Source: Lysobacter sp. ISL-50 (GTDB lineage Bacteria > Pseudomonadota > Gammaproteobacteria > Xanthomonadales > Xanthomonadaceae). Taken from it: a DNA stretch of 64,000 bases. Of the stretch, positions 1-12,421 are shown piece by piece. Each line of letters starts with the position of its first letter. Within the stretch, counting starts at the first letter, position 1. The notes beneath the pieces were generated by a model. That model was given only the letters and a program-made list of their open reading frames with translations, searched no databases and was not told the origin of the DNA. The stretch is from assembly GCF_018612875.1 (NCBI RefSeq), contig NZ_JAGGRI010000029.1:17645-81644 (forward strand). Reading direction: 5' to 3'. The translations under genes and the position numbers were made by a program.

Positions 1-53
1 TTTCGCGATTCACCCAATTCGCCCCGCAACCCCCAATCCGATCCTGTCAAGGC

Positions 54-81
54 TTGCCCCCGGCCGCCGGGCTGATACCCT
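54..81 (+). promoter_or_regulatory. weak sigma70-like promoter upstream of dnaE
   Basis: TTGCCC at 54-59 and TACCCT at 76-81 are separated by 16 nt. This is a poor match and only a candidate. The rest of 1-154 shows no gene that I can support. Confidence 0.25.
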
Positions 82-154
82 GCAAGGCGGCTCGCACGCC
101 GCCAGCCGACCTACGGCTTGAGTCTCCATCGGCAGGGCCGCAGAACCGGTACGC

Positions 155-3760
<3,606 letters not shown>

Positions 3761-3762
3761 GA

Positions 3763-3842
3763 GCAGGAAAGAGTGGAGAGGAGTGAGGAGTGAGTAAAAG
3801 CCTGCTCCTACTCGTTCCTCACTCCTCTCCACTGTTTCCTCG
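3763..3842. repeat. imperfect palindrome between dnaE and accA
   Basis: The left arm (about 3763-3789) is purine-rich with GGAGAGGAGTGAGG. The right arm (about 3816-3842) is its near-perfect complement. It sits directly after the dnaE stop and could act as a processing or attenuation hairpin before accA. It differs in sequence from the other palindromes in the window. Confidence 0.8.
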
Positions 3843-3920
3843 CCTCCCGCTCCCATCCGTCTCGGTACGGTCCGGCCCACTGGGCTAGACTGTCCTTTGA
3901 CCAAGGCCCACGGCCCCCGA

Positions 3921-4880
3921 ATGAATCCGAACTACCTCGACTTCGAGCAGCCCATCGCCGACCTGGAAGCCAAAATCCAGGAACTGCGACACGCCAGCAG
4001 CGGCCCGGCGGTCGATATCGACGCCGAAATCCATGCCCTGCAGGACAAGCTGCGGCTGCGCACGGCGCAGATCTTCCGCGACCTGTCGTCCTGGCAGATT
4101 TCCCAACTCGCCCGCCATCCGGCGCGGCCGTACACGCTCGATTACATCCGGGTGATGTGCGACGAATTCCAGGAACTGGCCGGCGACCGCGCCTTCGCCA
4201 ACGACAGCGCCATCGTCGGCGGCCTGGGCCGCATCGCCGGGCGCAGCGTGGTTATCGTCGGCCACCAGAAGGGCCGCGACACCAAGAGCAAGATCAAGCG
4301 CAACTTCGGCATGCCGCGTCCGGAGGGCTACCGCAAGGCGCTGCGCCTGATGAAGCTGGCCGAGCGCTTCAAGCTACCGCTGCTGACCTTCATCGACACT
4401 GCCGGCGCCTGGCCGGGCATCGACGCCGAAGAGCGCGGCCAGTCCGAAGCCATCGCGCGCAATCTGCTGGAAATGGCCGAACTCAAGATTCCGGTGATCT
4501 GCACCGTGATCGGCGAAGGCGGCTCCGGCGGCGCCCTGGCGATCGGCGTCGGCGATCGCACGCTGATGCTCGAATACAGCACCTACTCGGTGATCACGCC
4601 CGAAGGTTGCGCCTCGATCCTGTGGAAGACCGCGGAAAAAGCCAAGGACGCGGCCGAACAGCTCGGCCTGACCGCCAAGCGCCTGCACGAGTTGGGCCTG
4701 ATCGACAAGATCGTGCGCGAACCCATCGGCGGCGCCCATCGCAATCCCAAGCAGATGGCCACGCGTTTGAAGGCGGTGTTGATCAACGAGATCGACGCGC
4801 TGGAAAACGTGCCGGCCGATGAACTGCTGCAGCGGCGCTATGAGCGCTTGCGCGGGTACGGCGCGTACGAGGCGGCGTGA
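3921..4880 (+). CDS. accA: acetyl-CoA carboxylase carboxyltransferase subunit alpha
   Basis: Alpha subunit of the carboxyltransferase of acetyl-CoA carboxylase. With AccD it moves the carboxyl group from carboxybiotin to acetyl-CoA to make malonyl-CoA for fatty-acid synthesis. It is 319 aa from the ATG before [10 protein letters not shown], the same length as the E. coli protein; a longer reading from 3897 has no family support. The glycine-rich [16 protein letters not shown] stretch and the [10 protein letters not shown] motif form the crotonase-fold active site. It follows dnaE with a 160-nt gap occupied by a hairpin. Confidence 0.97.
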   Translation: MNPNYLDFEQPIADLEAKIQELRHASSGPAVDIDAEIHALQDKLRLRTAQIFRDLSSWQISQLARHPARPYTLDYIRVMCDEFQELAGDRAFANDSAIVGGLGRIAGRSVVIVGHQKGRDTKSKIKRNFGMPRPEGYRKALRLMKLAERFKLPLLTFIDTAGAWPGIDAEERGQSEAIARNLLEMAELKIPVICTVIGEGGSGGALAIGVGDRTLMLEYSTYSVITPEGCASILWKTAEKAKDAAEQLGLTAKRLHELGLIDKIVREPIGGAHRNPKQMATRLKAVLINEIDALENVPADELLQRRYERLRGYGAYEAA

Positions 4881-4900
4881 GCGGCGCGGCGAACTGAGCC

Positions 4901-4986
4901 GAAAGCATCGGGCCTGAAGGCCCTCCCACAAAAGACTTCGTACTGTCGGCCGCTGTTGTGGGAGGGCCTTCAGGCCCGATGCTTTC
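4901..4986. repeat. 31-bp-arm palindrome between convergent genes
   Basis: Perfect inverted arms at 4901-4931 and 4956-4986, core GGGCCTGAAGGCCCTCCCAC, with a 24-nt loop. It lies between the convergent accA and oxidoreductase genes and probably acts as a shared transcription barrier. A degenerate relative occurs inside yhdP. Confidence 0.95.
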
Positions 4987-5001
4987 GTTACAGCCGCGGT
5001 C

Positions 5002-6066
5002 TCAGCCCCAAGCCCGCTGATACTGCTCCGGCACATGCGTCGCCGCGCCCAGCTCGCGCGCCGCGCGATGCGGGAAGTACGGATCGCGCAACAACTCGCG
5101 CGCCAGCAGCACCACGTCGGCTTCGCCGTCTACGACGATCTTCTCGGCCTGCCGCGCCTGCGTGATCAATCCGACCGCGCCGGTGGCGATGCCGGCTTCG
5201 CGGCGGATGCGCGCGGAGAACGGCACCTGATAACCGGGTTCGTTCGGAATCCGTGCATGCGGCACCAGGCCGCCGCTGGAGACGTCGATCAGATCGACGC
5301 CGAGGTCTTTCACGATCCGCGCCAGCTCCACGCTCTGTTCGATATCCCAACCGCCCTCGGCCCAATCGGTCGCGGAAATGCGCAGCCACAGCGGTAGGCG
5401 CTCGGGCCACACCTCGCGCACCGCGGCCAGCACCTCGCGCAACAGGCGCGTGCGGTTTTCGAAACTGCCGCCGTAGCGATCGGTGCGCTGGTTCGACAGC
5501 GGCGACAGGAACTGATGCAGCAGATAACCGTGCGCGCCGTGGATCTCGACCAGTTGGAAGCACGAGTCCAGCGCGCGCTGCGCCGCGGCGGCGAAATCGT
5601 CGATCACGGTGCGGATTTCGATCGGCTGCAATTCGCGCGGTTCCGGCGCGCCTTCGCGGAACGCCAGCGGCGACGGCGCGACCGTGGTCCAACCGCCCTC
5701 CTCCACCGACACCGCGTTGCCGCCGAGCCACGGCGGCTCGACGCTGGCTTTGCGCCCGGCATGGCCGAGCTGCACGCCGACCACCGCTTCGCGCGAGCGC
5801 AGGAAGCAGGTAATGCGATGCCAGGCCTCGGCCTGCGCGCCGTTCCATAAGCCGGTATCTGCGGCGGAAATGCGCCCCTCCGGCGACACCGCGCTGGCTT
5901 CGGTCATGACCAGACCCGCGCCGCCGACCGCGCGGCTGCCCAGATGGACCAGATGCCAGTTGTTCGGCAGGCCATCGGCCGCCGAGTACTGGCACATGGG
6001 CGAAACCACCAGACGGTTGCGCAAGCTCAGGGATCGTTGCGAAAGCGGAGCGAAAAGCCGGGACAC
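5002..6066 (-). CDS. NADH:flavin oxidoreductase, class III Old Yellow Enzyme (YqjM/XenA type)
   Basis: FMN-dependent ene-reductase, a TIM-barrel enzyme that reduces activated C=C bonds with NAD(P)H, presumably cytosolic. The class III signature cysteine is in SPMCQYSA (C25). LGHAGRKAS, HGAHGYLLHQF and DRYGGSFENR are the substrate- and FMN-binding stretches. I start at the GTG at 6066, giving 354 aa, which begins SRLFAPL as relatives do; the frame is open to 6186 but the extra residues do not look conserved. It is divergent from tilS, 107 nt apart, so the promoters share that gap. The physiological substrate is unknown. Confidence 0.9.
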   Translation of the reverse strand: MSRLFAPLSQRSLSLRNRLVVSPMCQYSAADGLPNNWHLVHLGSRAVGGAGLVMTEASAVSPEGRISAADTGLWNGAQAEAWHRITCFLRSREAVVGVQLGHAGRKASVEPPWLGGNAVSVEEGGWTTVAPSPLAFREGAPEPRELQPIEIRTVIDDFAAAAQRALDSCFQLVEIHGAHGYLLHQFLSPLSNQRTDRYGGSFENRTRLLREVLAAVREVWPERLPLWLRISATDWAEGGWDIEQSVELARIVKDLGVDLIDVSSGGLVPHARIPNEPGYQVPFSARIRREAGIATGAVGLITQARQAEKIVVDGEADVVLLARELLRDPYFPHRAARELGAATHVPEQYQRAWG

Positions 6067-6173
6067 GGGGGAATCTCTGCATGGATGACTGCGAACCAAG
6101 GTAGTGGCGGCCTCGCGCGGTTGCAGCATCACGCATGGGTTGCTGCGTCCCGCGACCGTGGCACCATGCCCGC

Positions 6174-7475
6174 ATGTCCGTATCAAACGCCGATGCGATC
6201 GCCCTCGCCCTGGCTCACGCGCCGGATGCGCCGCTGTGCGTGGCCTACAGCGGCGGCCTGGATTCGACCGTGCTGCTGCATGCGCTGGCGGCGCACGCGC
6301 GTGCGCGCGGCCAGCGCGTGCGCGCCTGGCATGTCCATCACGGCCTGCATCCGAACGCCGACGATTGGGCGCGGCATTGCCAGGAAATCTGCGGCCGCGA
6401 CGGCCTGGAACTGACCGTTTCGCGGGTATCGGTTGCGCGCGACGACGGCGACGGCCCGGAGGCCGCGGCGCGCCGCGCCCGTCATGCCGCGTTCGAGGCC
6501 GGACTGGGCGAAGGCGAAGTCCTGGCGCTGGCGCATCATCGCGACGATCAGGCCGAAACCTTGTTGCTGCGCCTGCTGCGCGGCTCCGGCCCGGACGGTC
6601 TGGCGGCGATGCGGCCCTGGCGCGATTGCGGCCGCGGCCGCTTGTGGCGGCCGCTGCTGGCGTTGCCGCGCGACGCCTTGCAGGCCTACGCGCAAGCGCA
6701 CGGCCTGCGCTGGATCGACGACCCCAGCAACCAGGAACACCGCTACGACCGCAACTTCCTGCGCCACCGCGTATTGCCGCTGCTGCGCGAACGCTGGCCG
6801 CGGGCCGACGCCGCTTTCGCCCTATCGGCCCAGCTCAACGGCGAAGCCGCGCGCTTGCTCCACAGTGAAGACGCGCAAGCCCTGGCCCAGGTGCGCAGCC
6901 TGGACCCGCAGGCCTTGTCGCGCTCGGCCTTGCTCGCCCTGCCCGCGGCGCGGCGCGCGCGGGTGCTGCGGCGCTGGATCGCGACGCTCGGGCTGCCGCC
7001 GCTGCCGGCGCAGGGCGTAATGCGGATCGAAACCGATCTGCTGCCCGCGCGTGCCGACGCCGAAGCCGAATTCGCCTGGCAAGGCACAAGCATCCGCGCC
7101 TGGCGCGATCTGCTGCACGCGCAACCTCAGCGCCCGGCCTGGCCCGAGAACTGGAACCAAACCTGGGACGGCCGCGCGCCGCTGCGGCTGCCCTGCGGCG
7201 GCGAATGGCGGCTGGAAAACGCGCAAGCCTTCGACAGTCCGTGCCTGGCGCATGCGCGCCGCGGCGGCGAACGCATCGCCCTGCCCGGCCGCGCCCATCG
7301 GCATGCGCTCAAGAACCTGTTGCAGGAACTGGGCGTGCCGCCGTGGGAACGCGCGCGCCTGCCGTTGCTGTCGTCGCCGCAGGGCGAACTGCTGGCGGTC
7401 GGCGATCTGGTCTATTCGGCGTCGATGGATGCGTGGCTGCGCGAACGCGCGGCGCGACTGCACTGGAGCGGCTGA
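6174..7475 (+). CDS. tilS: tRNA(Ile)-lysidine synthetase
   Basis: Converts C34 of the CAU-anticodon tRNA-Ile to lysidine with ATP and lysine, switching decoding from AUG to AUA. The N-type PP-loop SGGLDST is near residue 25 and the HVHHGL motif follows. The central and C-terminal substrate-binding domains complete a 433-aa protein of normal length. The ATG at 6174 is chosen over 6135 because it places the PP-loop at the usual distance from the N-terminus. Context: dnaE-accA-tilS proximity as in E. coli, with an ene-reductase gene inserted divergently. Confidence 0.95.
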   Translation: MSVSNADAIALALAHAPDAPLCVAYSGGLDSTVLLHALAAHARARGQRVRAWHVHHGLHPNADDWARHCQEICGRDGLELTVSRVSVARDDGDGPEAAARRARHAAFEAGLGEGEVLALAHHRDDQAETLLLRLLRGSGPDGLAAMRPWRDCGRGRLWRPLLALPRDALQAYAQAHGLRWIDDPSNQEHRYDRNFLRHRVLPLLRERWPRADAAFALSAQLNGEAARLLHSEDAQALAQVRSLDPQALSRSALLALPAARRARVLRRWIATLGLPPLPAQGVMRIETDLLPARADAEAEFAWQGTSIRAWRDLLHAQPQRPAWPENWNQTWDGRAPLRLPCGGEWRLENAQAFDSPCLAHARRGGERIALPGRAHRHALKNLLQELGVPPWERARLPLLSSPQGELLAVGDLVYSASMDAWLRERAARLHWSG

Positions 7476-7607
7476 GCGCGGTGGCGCTGCGAATGCCGCC
7501 GCGATCGGCAATGCGGCCACGGCCTGGAACCTGACCGCGACCGATTGTCGCAGCCATCGCGGCGAACGCGCATTGACCCCGCCCCGTCCCCGCCGCACAC
7601 TTCTCAC

Positions 7608-7883
7608 ATGGCCCGTAAATCCACCACAGACGCCTCGCCGGTCGCAGATTTCGAGCAGTCCCTGGACGCGCTCGAACAACTGGTCGAGAAAATGGAGCAC
7701 GGCGAAATGAGCCTGGAAGACTCGCTCGCCGCCTACGAACGCGGGGTCGGGCTCTACCGCCGCTGCCAGAGCGCGCTGGAGCAAGCCGAACTGCGCGTGC
7801 GCCTGCTTACCGATCCGCAGGAACCGGCCAGCGCCGAGCCCTTCGGCAATGCCGGCCCGCCGGGCAGCGAAGTCGATGCCTGA
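7608..7883 (+). CDS. xseB: exodeoxyribonuclease VII small subunit
   Basis: Small subunit of ExoVII, which degrades single-stranded DNA into oligonucleotides with the large subunit XseA (not in this window). The protein is 91 aa with the family core [20 protein letters not shown] followed by [11 protein letters not shown], predicted to form an antiparallel coiled coil. The ATG at 7608 gives the usual N-terminal length. It is followed 26 nt later by ispA, the common xseB-ispA arrangement; dxs, often third, is absent here. Confidence 0.95.
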   Translation: MARKSTTDASPVADFEQSLDALEQLVEKMEHGEMSLEDSLAAYERGVGLYRRCQSALEQAELRVRLLTDPQEPASAEPFGNAGPPGSEVDA

Positions 7884-7909
7884 CACGCCCGCGACCGGCC
7901 GCTGACATC

Positions 7910-8836
7910 ATGGCCGTTCCCGCTCCGACCGGCTCACCAAGGCCCGATTTCTCCATGCTCGACGGCATCCTGAGCGAATGGCGCCAACGCGCCGACGCCG
8001 CACTCGCACGCGCCCTGCCTCCGACCGACGAGCAACCGCGGCGTCTGCACCAGGCCATGGGCCATGCGGTGCTGCTCGGCGGCAAGCGCATGCGGCCGCT
8101 GCTGGTCTACGCCAGCGGCGCCTTGTTCGAAGTCGCCCCGCTGGTGCTCGACGCGCCGGCGGCGGCGGTCGAATTCATCCACGCCTATTCGCTGGTCCAC
8201 GACGATCTGCCGGCGATGGACGACGACGCGCTGCGCCGCGGCCAGCCGACCGTGCACGTGGCCTTCGACGAAGCCACCGCGATCCTCGCCGGCGACGCGT
8301 TGCAGTCGCTGGCTTTCGGCGTGCTCGCCGACACCCAGGTCGCCGACGCGATCCGGGTCGATCTGCTGCGCACCCTGGCCCAGGCCGCGGGCGTGGCCGG
8401 CATGTGCGGCGGCCAGGCGCTCGACATCGACGCCACCGGCGCCGGCGTGCGCCTGGACCTGGCGGCGCTGGAACGGCTGCATTCGCTCAAGACCGGCGCG
8501 CTGATCCGCGCTTCGGTGCGCCTGGGCGCGCTGTGCGGCGGCGCCGACACCGCCGCGCTGGACGCGCTGGATCGCTACGCGCGCGCGCTCGGGCTGGCGT
8601 TCCAGGTGCGCGACGACATTCTCGATATCGAAGGCGACAGCCAGACCCTGGGCAAGACCGCCGGCAAGGACATCGCCCAGGACAAATCGACCTTCCCCGC
8701 GTTGATCGGCGTGGAGGCGTCGCGCGCGCGCCTGGACGAGCTCGCGCAGGCGATGCGCGATGCGCTGGAGCCGTTCGGCGAGCGCGCGAACGCGCTGCAG
8801 GCGCTGGGCCGGCTGGCGATCGAACGCGATCGCTGA
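7910..8836 (+). CDS. ispA: farnesyl diphosphate synthase (short-chain polyprenyl synthase)
   Basis: Condenses IPP with DMAPP and GPP to make farnesyl diphosphate, the precursor of undecaprenyl phosphate, quinones and terpenoids. The first aspartate-rich motif is DDLPAMDDD and the second is DDILDIEGD, with GGKRMRP for diphosphate binding. It is 308 aa from the ATG at 7910. A second ATG at 7955 (LDGILSEW) has an AAGG upstream and may be the true start, giving 293 aa. It probably forms an operon with xseB and ends at a strong terminator. Confidence 0.94.
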   Translation: MAVPAPTGSPRPDFSMLDGILSEWRQRADAALARALPPTDEQPRRLHQAMGHAVLLGGKRMRPLLVYASGALFEVAPLVLDAPAAAVEFIHAYSLVHDDLPAMDDDALRRGQPTVHVAFDEATAILAGDALQSLAFGVLADTQVADAIRVDLLRTLAQAAGVAGMCGGQALDIDATGAGVRLDLAALERLHSLKTGALIRASVRLGALCGGADTAALDALDRYARALGLAFQVRDDILDIEGDSQTLGKTAGKDIAQDKSTFPALIGVEASRARLDELAQAMRDALEPFGERANALQALGRLAIERDR

Positions 8837-8866
8837 GGCGGTCGCCGGCGCGCAAATCGCGGATAT

Positions 8867-8897
8867 GAAAAAAGCGGGCCGAAGCCCGCTTTTTTCT
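8867..8897. terminator. bidirectional intrinsic terminator
   Basis: AAGCGGGC...GCCCGCTT stem flanked by A and T runs, between the convergent ispA and the DUF4870 gene. Confidence 0.9.
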
Positions 8898-8917
8898 TTC
8901 TTACCGCGATGCGCGTC

Positions 8918-9265
8918 TTACTTGACCAGACGCAGCGTCCACGGATAACGGTATTCCTCGCCCTTGTTGGCGGCGAGCGCGGCCATGATGGTCAGCACCA
9001 GCCATGCCAGGCCGACCAGCGGCAACAGCACCAGACCGATCAGCACGAAGGTCAGCAGGAAGCTGACGATGCCGGCGATCAGCGCGGTGATGTTGAAGTT
9101 CAGCGCTTCTTTGCCTTGGTCGGCGACGAAGGGCATGGTGTCCTTCTTGATCAGCCATACCACCAGCGGGCCCAGGACGGTGCCGAAGGGAATGATCAAA
9201 CCGACCAGCGTGCTCAGATGAGCCAGCATGCCCCAAGTCTTTTCGTCCTGACTGATATCGTTCAT
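8918..9265 (-). CDS. DUF4870 (Tic20-like) small membrane protein
   Basis: 115-aa predicted inner-membrane protein. It has the DUF4870 layout: a short charged N-terminus (DEKTWGMLAHLS), a hydrophobic segment around 17-38, a conserved cytosolic PFVADQGKEALNFN stretch, then two closely spaced hydrophobic segments around 58-95. The biochemical function of the family is not established. A promoter-like element lies at 9338-9366. It is convergent with ispA and shares its terminator. Confidence 0.85.
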   Translation of the reverse strand: MNDISQDEKTWGMLAHLSTLVGLIIPFGTVLGPLVVWLIKKDTMPFVADQGKEALNFNITALIAGIVSFLLTFVLIGLVLLPLVGLAWLVLTIMAALAANKGEEYRYPWTLRLVK

Positions 9266-9337
9266 TACGCTTCCCCTACGTGTTGGATGGTGTCGGTTGA
9301 GGTTCCGTGCCGCACGGCCCGGCGCCCCTTGCGGGCA

Positions 9338-9366
9338 TCATAAACCTTTATTCATCACAGAATAAC
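9338..9366 (-). promoter_or_regulatory. sigma70-like promoter of the DUF4870 gene
   Basis: On the minus strand, TTATTC (9361-9366) and TATGAT (9338-9343) are 17 nt apart, in a locally AT-rich patch about 70 nt before the start codon. The rest of 9266-9562 shows no gene. Confidence 0.5.
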
Positions 9367-9562
9367 AACGCAGTGGCGCAAGTTTTCCGGCCCTTTGTCC
9401 ACGTAGGAAGGGCGCAAATGCGGCCGTGCGCGGCCGCATGGATCGCGGGATAAGCGCTGGTTTGCGAGCCCGGTCGCGCCGAGCGTATCCGCGGCCCGGC
9501 GAATCGCTGCCGAACCGCGCGCATTCGCGCCAGTCAGCGCTGCGATCCGGCCAGAGCCGCGC

Positions 9563-10702
9563 TCAGGCCAGGCTTACGCCCTGCATCGCCGCGACCGCGC
9601 GGCTGCCGGGGAACACCTTCGATTCGATCGCCGCATCCGCCAGCCCCACGTGTTCGACCAACACGCGCTTGAACAAGCCGCGCAGATCGCTGGTGGCGCG
9701 CACGTCGCGGCCTTCGTTGAGCTGCGCCGGCGCCAGTCCCGGCCAGTCGCCGCCGATGCGGCCGCCGTGCACGGCGCCGCCGCACAGCAGGGCGACGCCG
9801 CCGGTGCCGTGGTCGGTGCCGCCACTGCCGTTGATCGCCGCGGTGCGGCCGAATTCGGTCACCACCGCCACCACCGTGCGCGGCCACGCCGCGCCGAACG
9901 CGTCGCGCGCGTTGGCCAGGCCTTGATCGAGTTCGGCGAGCTTGCGCTGCAACAGCGCCGCCTGATTGCGGTGCGTGTCCCAGCCGCTGTCCTCGACGAA
10001 GCCGATGCGCGGGCCGTCGGCCGCGCTCATGCGCTGCGCGGCCACGCGCATCGCCTCGGGCAGCGCGAACGCGCCCTTGCCGTCGCGCAGCATCGTCGCG
10101 CCGTGGATGGAGCGCTCGAAGGTTTCGCTGAGCCGCGCATCGGCGGCGTACAGCGGACCCAACTGCTGCAGCAACAGCGGATCGACTTTCTTCGACAACG
10201 GCGGCGACCAGTTGCTGGCGCGATCGCTGCCGCGCAGGGCCAGCGGCATCACCGCCGCGATCGCGATGGCCGAGTTGCCGGGCATCGCGCCGACGCAGCG
10301 GCCGAGCCAGCCGTCGCGCGCGCCGCTGGGCGTGGCGGTGCCGTTCTCCAGGCAATCCTGCGCTTCGAAATGCGAGCGCTGACGATACGGCGGCGCGATC
10401 GCCACGATCGGCAGCAATTGTTTTTCGCGGTACATCGCCGCGCTTTGCTGCATCGCCGGATGCAGGCCGAACTGGCTGTCGATGCGGATCGGATCGGCGA
10501 TGGCGCCGTCGCCGCGCAAGGCGGCGTAGGCTGGATCGCCGATCGCCGGCAGCATGTGCAGGCCGTCGAGCCCGCCGCGCAGCAGCACCAACAGGAAACG
10601 CGTGTCGTGCCCGGTGACCGCGCGGGTCGTGCCGGGGAACAGGGTCAGCAGCGCGCTCGCGCCGAACGCCGCCAGCAGGCTACGTCGTTGAGCGTCGATC
10701 AT
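9563..10702 (-). CDS. DUF1501 family exported protein
   Basis: 379-aa protein of the DUF1501 (sulfatase-fold-like) family. The N-terminus QRRSLLAAFGASALLTLFPG is a twin-arginine-type signal peptide, so export folded by Tat is likely. Recognisable family stretches are LLRGGLDGLHMLP, the HFEAQDCLENG segment and TEFGRTAAINGSGGTDHGTG near the C-terminus. It lies 1 nt after the DUF1800 gene and is surely cotranscribed with it. The two families co-occur widely, but neither has a well-defined biochemical role. Confidence 0.9.
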   Translation of the reverse strand: MIDAQRRSLLAAFGASALLTLFPGTTRAVTGHDTRFLLVLLRGGLDGLHMLPAIGDPAYAALRGDGAIADPIRIDSQFGLHPAMQQSAAMYREKQLLPIVAIAPPYRQRSHFEAQDCLENGTATPSGARDGWLGRCVGAMPGNSAIAIAAVMPLALRGSDRASNWSPPLSKKVDPLLLQQLGPLYAADARLSETFERSIHGATMLRDGKGAFALPEAMRVAAQRMSAADGPRIGFVEDSGWDTHRNQAALLQRKLAELDQGLANARDAFGAAWPRTVVAVVTEFGRTAAINGSGGTDHGTGGVALLCGGAVHGGRIGGDWPGLAPAQLNEGRDVRATSDLRGLFKRVLVEHVGLADAAIESKVFPGSRAVAAMQGVSLA

Positions 10703-10703
10703 C

Positions 10704-12254
10704 TCAAGCCCTCCATTGGAACGCCGGGCTGGCGAACAGCAGCGAATAGCCGTCGCTGGCCGAGCCGGCGCGGCGCAGGCCGATGGCGAAATCGCCGCTC
10801 ACCGCCTCGCTGCCCAGCACCGATACCGCGCGCTGATACGGGGTGATGCCGTTCGTCGCATCCACGCGCGCGGCGAACAACTGCGCGGCCTGGATGCGCT
10901 TGAACAAGCCGTCCGGACTGCTCCAGTCGGCGGTGGTGTCGGGGAAACCGGCCGGCGAGCGCGGCGTGAACACCGGCTGGCCGAGGCTGGCGAGCAGCGC
11001 GATCAAGGCGCGCGCATCGTCGTCCACCGGCAGTTCGCCGGCGCGCAGCGCCGAGATCACGAAATCGTTCGGCGTCTTGAACTTGCGCGCGTCCGGCGCC
11101 CACGCCAGCTGACTTTCGACCAGGGCGGTATAGAGCGCGCGCAAATCGCCGCCGCTGCGCAGGTAGGCCTTGGCCATGGCATCGACCAGCGCCGGCGGCG
11201 GTTCGTCGGCGACGAAATGACGCGCCAGCTTGAAGCTCAAATGCTTGGCGGTGGCCGGATGCCGGGCCAGATCGGCCAATACCGCGCGGCCCTGATCGAG
11301 CCCGCCTTCGGCGTAGTCGCGGCCCAGCACGCGACGCGCGCCGGGCTCGTGCGCGTTGGCGCGGAACACGAACGGATTGTCGATGTCGGTATCGCGCGGC
11401 GCCGGCGTGCTCCAGCCGGTGATCGCGCGCGCCAGTTCGGTCACGTCGGCCTGCTTGTAACCGCCGTTGACGCCCAGGGTGTGCAGTTCCAGGATTTCTC
11501 GGGCGAGGTTTTCGTTGAGCCCGCGCTTGGGCTTGTTGGCGCGTTCGGCGTTCATCGCCACGCGCGAGTCGTTGCCGATGGACACCGCGTTGTCGAGGTA
11601 ACGCAGCATCGCCGGATGGGTTTCCACCGCGAACAGCATGTCCTCGAAGCGCCCGGTCACGTGCGGGCGGATCGCTTCGCGCTCCATCGACGCGGCGTAC
11701 AGGCGCGCATTGGACTTGTCGATGGAGACCGCGAAATGGTTCGACCAGAACTGGGTCAGGCGCTCGACGAACGGCGCCTGGGTGCGCGCGGCGTGGCGAT
11801 AGCGCGCGGCGAATTCGTTGAGCTGTTGCCTGCGCAGATCGCGCAGCATGGCCTGGCCGGGATTGTCGGCGTCGCTGGCGGCGGCGTTCGGCTTATTGTC
11901 GCCGGGCATCGTCGCGGCGGCCGCATTGGCGCGGCGACGGCGCGGCGGCGCGGCGGACAGGTTCGGCGCGGCCATGTCGCCGGCCGCCATATCGGCGGCG
12001 GCGGCCTGCGCGGCGGATGCCGGCGGCGGCGTTGCCGGCGCGGCATCGCGGCGGTTCTCGCGATTGATCCGCTGTTGTTCGAACTCGCTGCGCATCGTCG
12101 CGGCGCTGCCGGGCAGGCCTTCGAATTCGCTCAGCGACGCGGGTTGCTGCAGTTGTGCGAGCAGCACCTCGCGCCCGTCGCTGCCGCGATCGATCTCGCC
12201 GGGACGCGCGCCGAGTCCGAAACGATTGGCGGCAGTGGCCTTGCTTGCGCTCAT
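10704..12254 (-). CDS. DUF1800 family protein
   Basis: 516-aa DUF1800 protein, first gene of a two-gene operon with the DUF1501 gene. Family landmarks are NRFGLGARPGEI at the N-terminus, LTQFWSNHFAVSIDK, RPHVTGRFEDMLF, NENLAREILELHTLGVNGGY and the C-terminal SPDGLFKR region. An Ala/Pro/Met-rich low-complexity linker occupies about residues 65-125. The function is unknown; the partner carries a Tat signal, so the pair may act at the envelope. Confidence 0.9.
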   Translation of the reverse strand: MSASKATAANRFGLGARPGEIDRGSDGREVLLAQLQQPASLSEFEGLPGSAATMRSEFEQQRINRENRRDAAPATPPPASAAQAAAADMAAGDMAAPNLSAAPPRRRRANAAAATMPGDNKPNAAASDADNPGQAMLRDLRRQQLNEFAARYRHAARTQAPFVERLTQFWSNHFAVSIDKSNARLYAASMEREAIRPHVTGRFEDMLFAVETHPAMLRYLDNAVSIGNDSRVAMNAERANKPKRGLNENLAREILELHTLGVNGGYKQADVTELARAITGWSTPAPRDTDIDNPFVFRANAHEPGARRVLGRDYAEGGLDQGRAVLADLARHPATAKHLSFKLARHFVADEPPPALVDAMAKAYLRSGGDLRALYTALVESQLAWAPDARKFKTPNDFVISALRAGELPVDDDARALIALLASLGQPVFTPRSPAGFPDTTADWSSPDGLFKRIQAAQLFAARVDATNGITPYQRAVSVLGSEAVSGDFAIGLRRAGSASDGYSLLFASPAFQWRA

Positions 12255-12421
12255 CGGGCTCTCCGGGGGCAGTGGGAAGATACCCTCGGAAACGGACGTG
12301 CACTTTGCGGGTTGACAACAAACGGCGCCCGTTCAGGCGCCGATGTCGTGTTTCGAGAAATCGAACGGAAATTCGATGGCGCAGGTTCATGATCGAACCG
12401 CGCCGGCCGTTCATGCCGCGA

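Noticed and set aside
1..154. Possible tail of rnhB upstream of dnaE
   Set aside because: rnhB precedes dnaE in E. coli, but no frame here resembles its C-terminus; the region looks non-coding.
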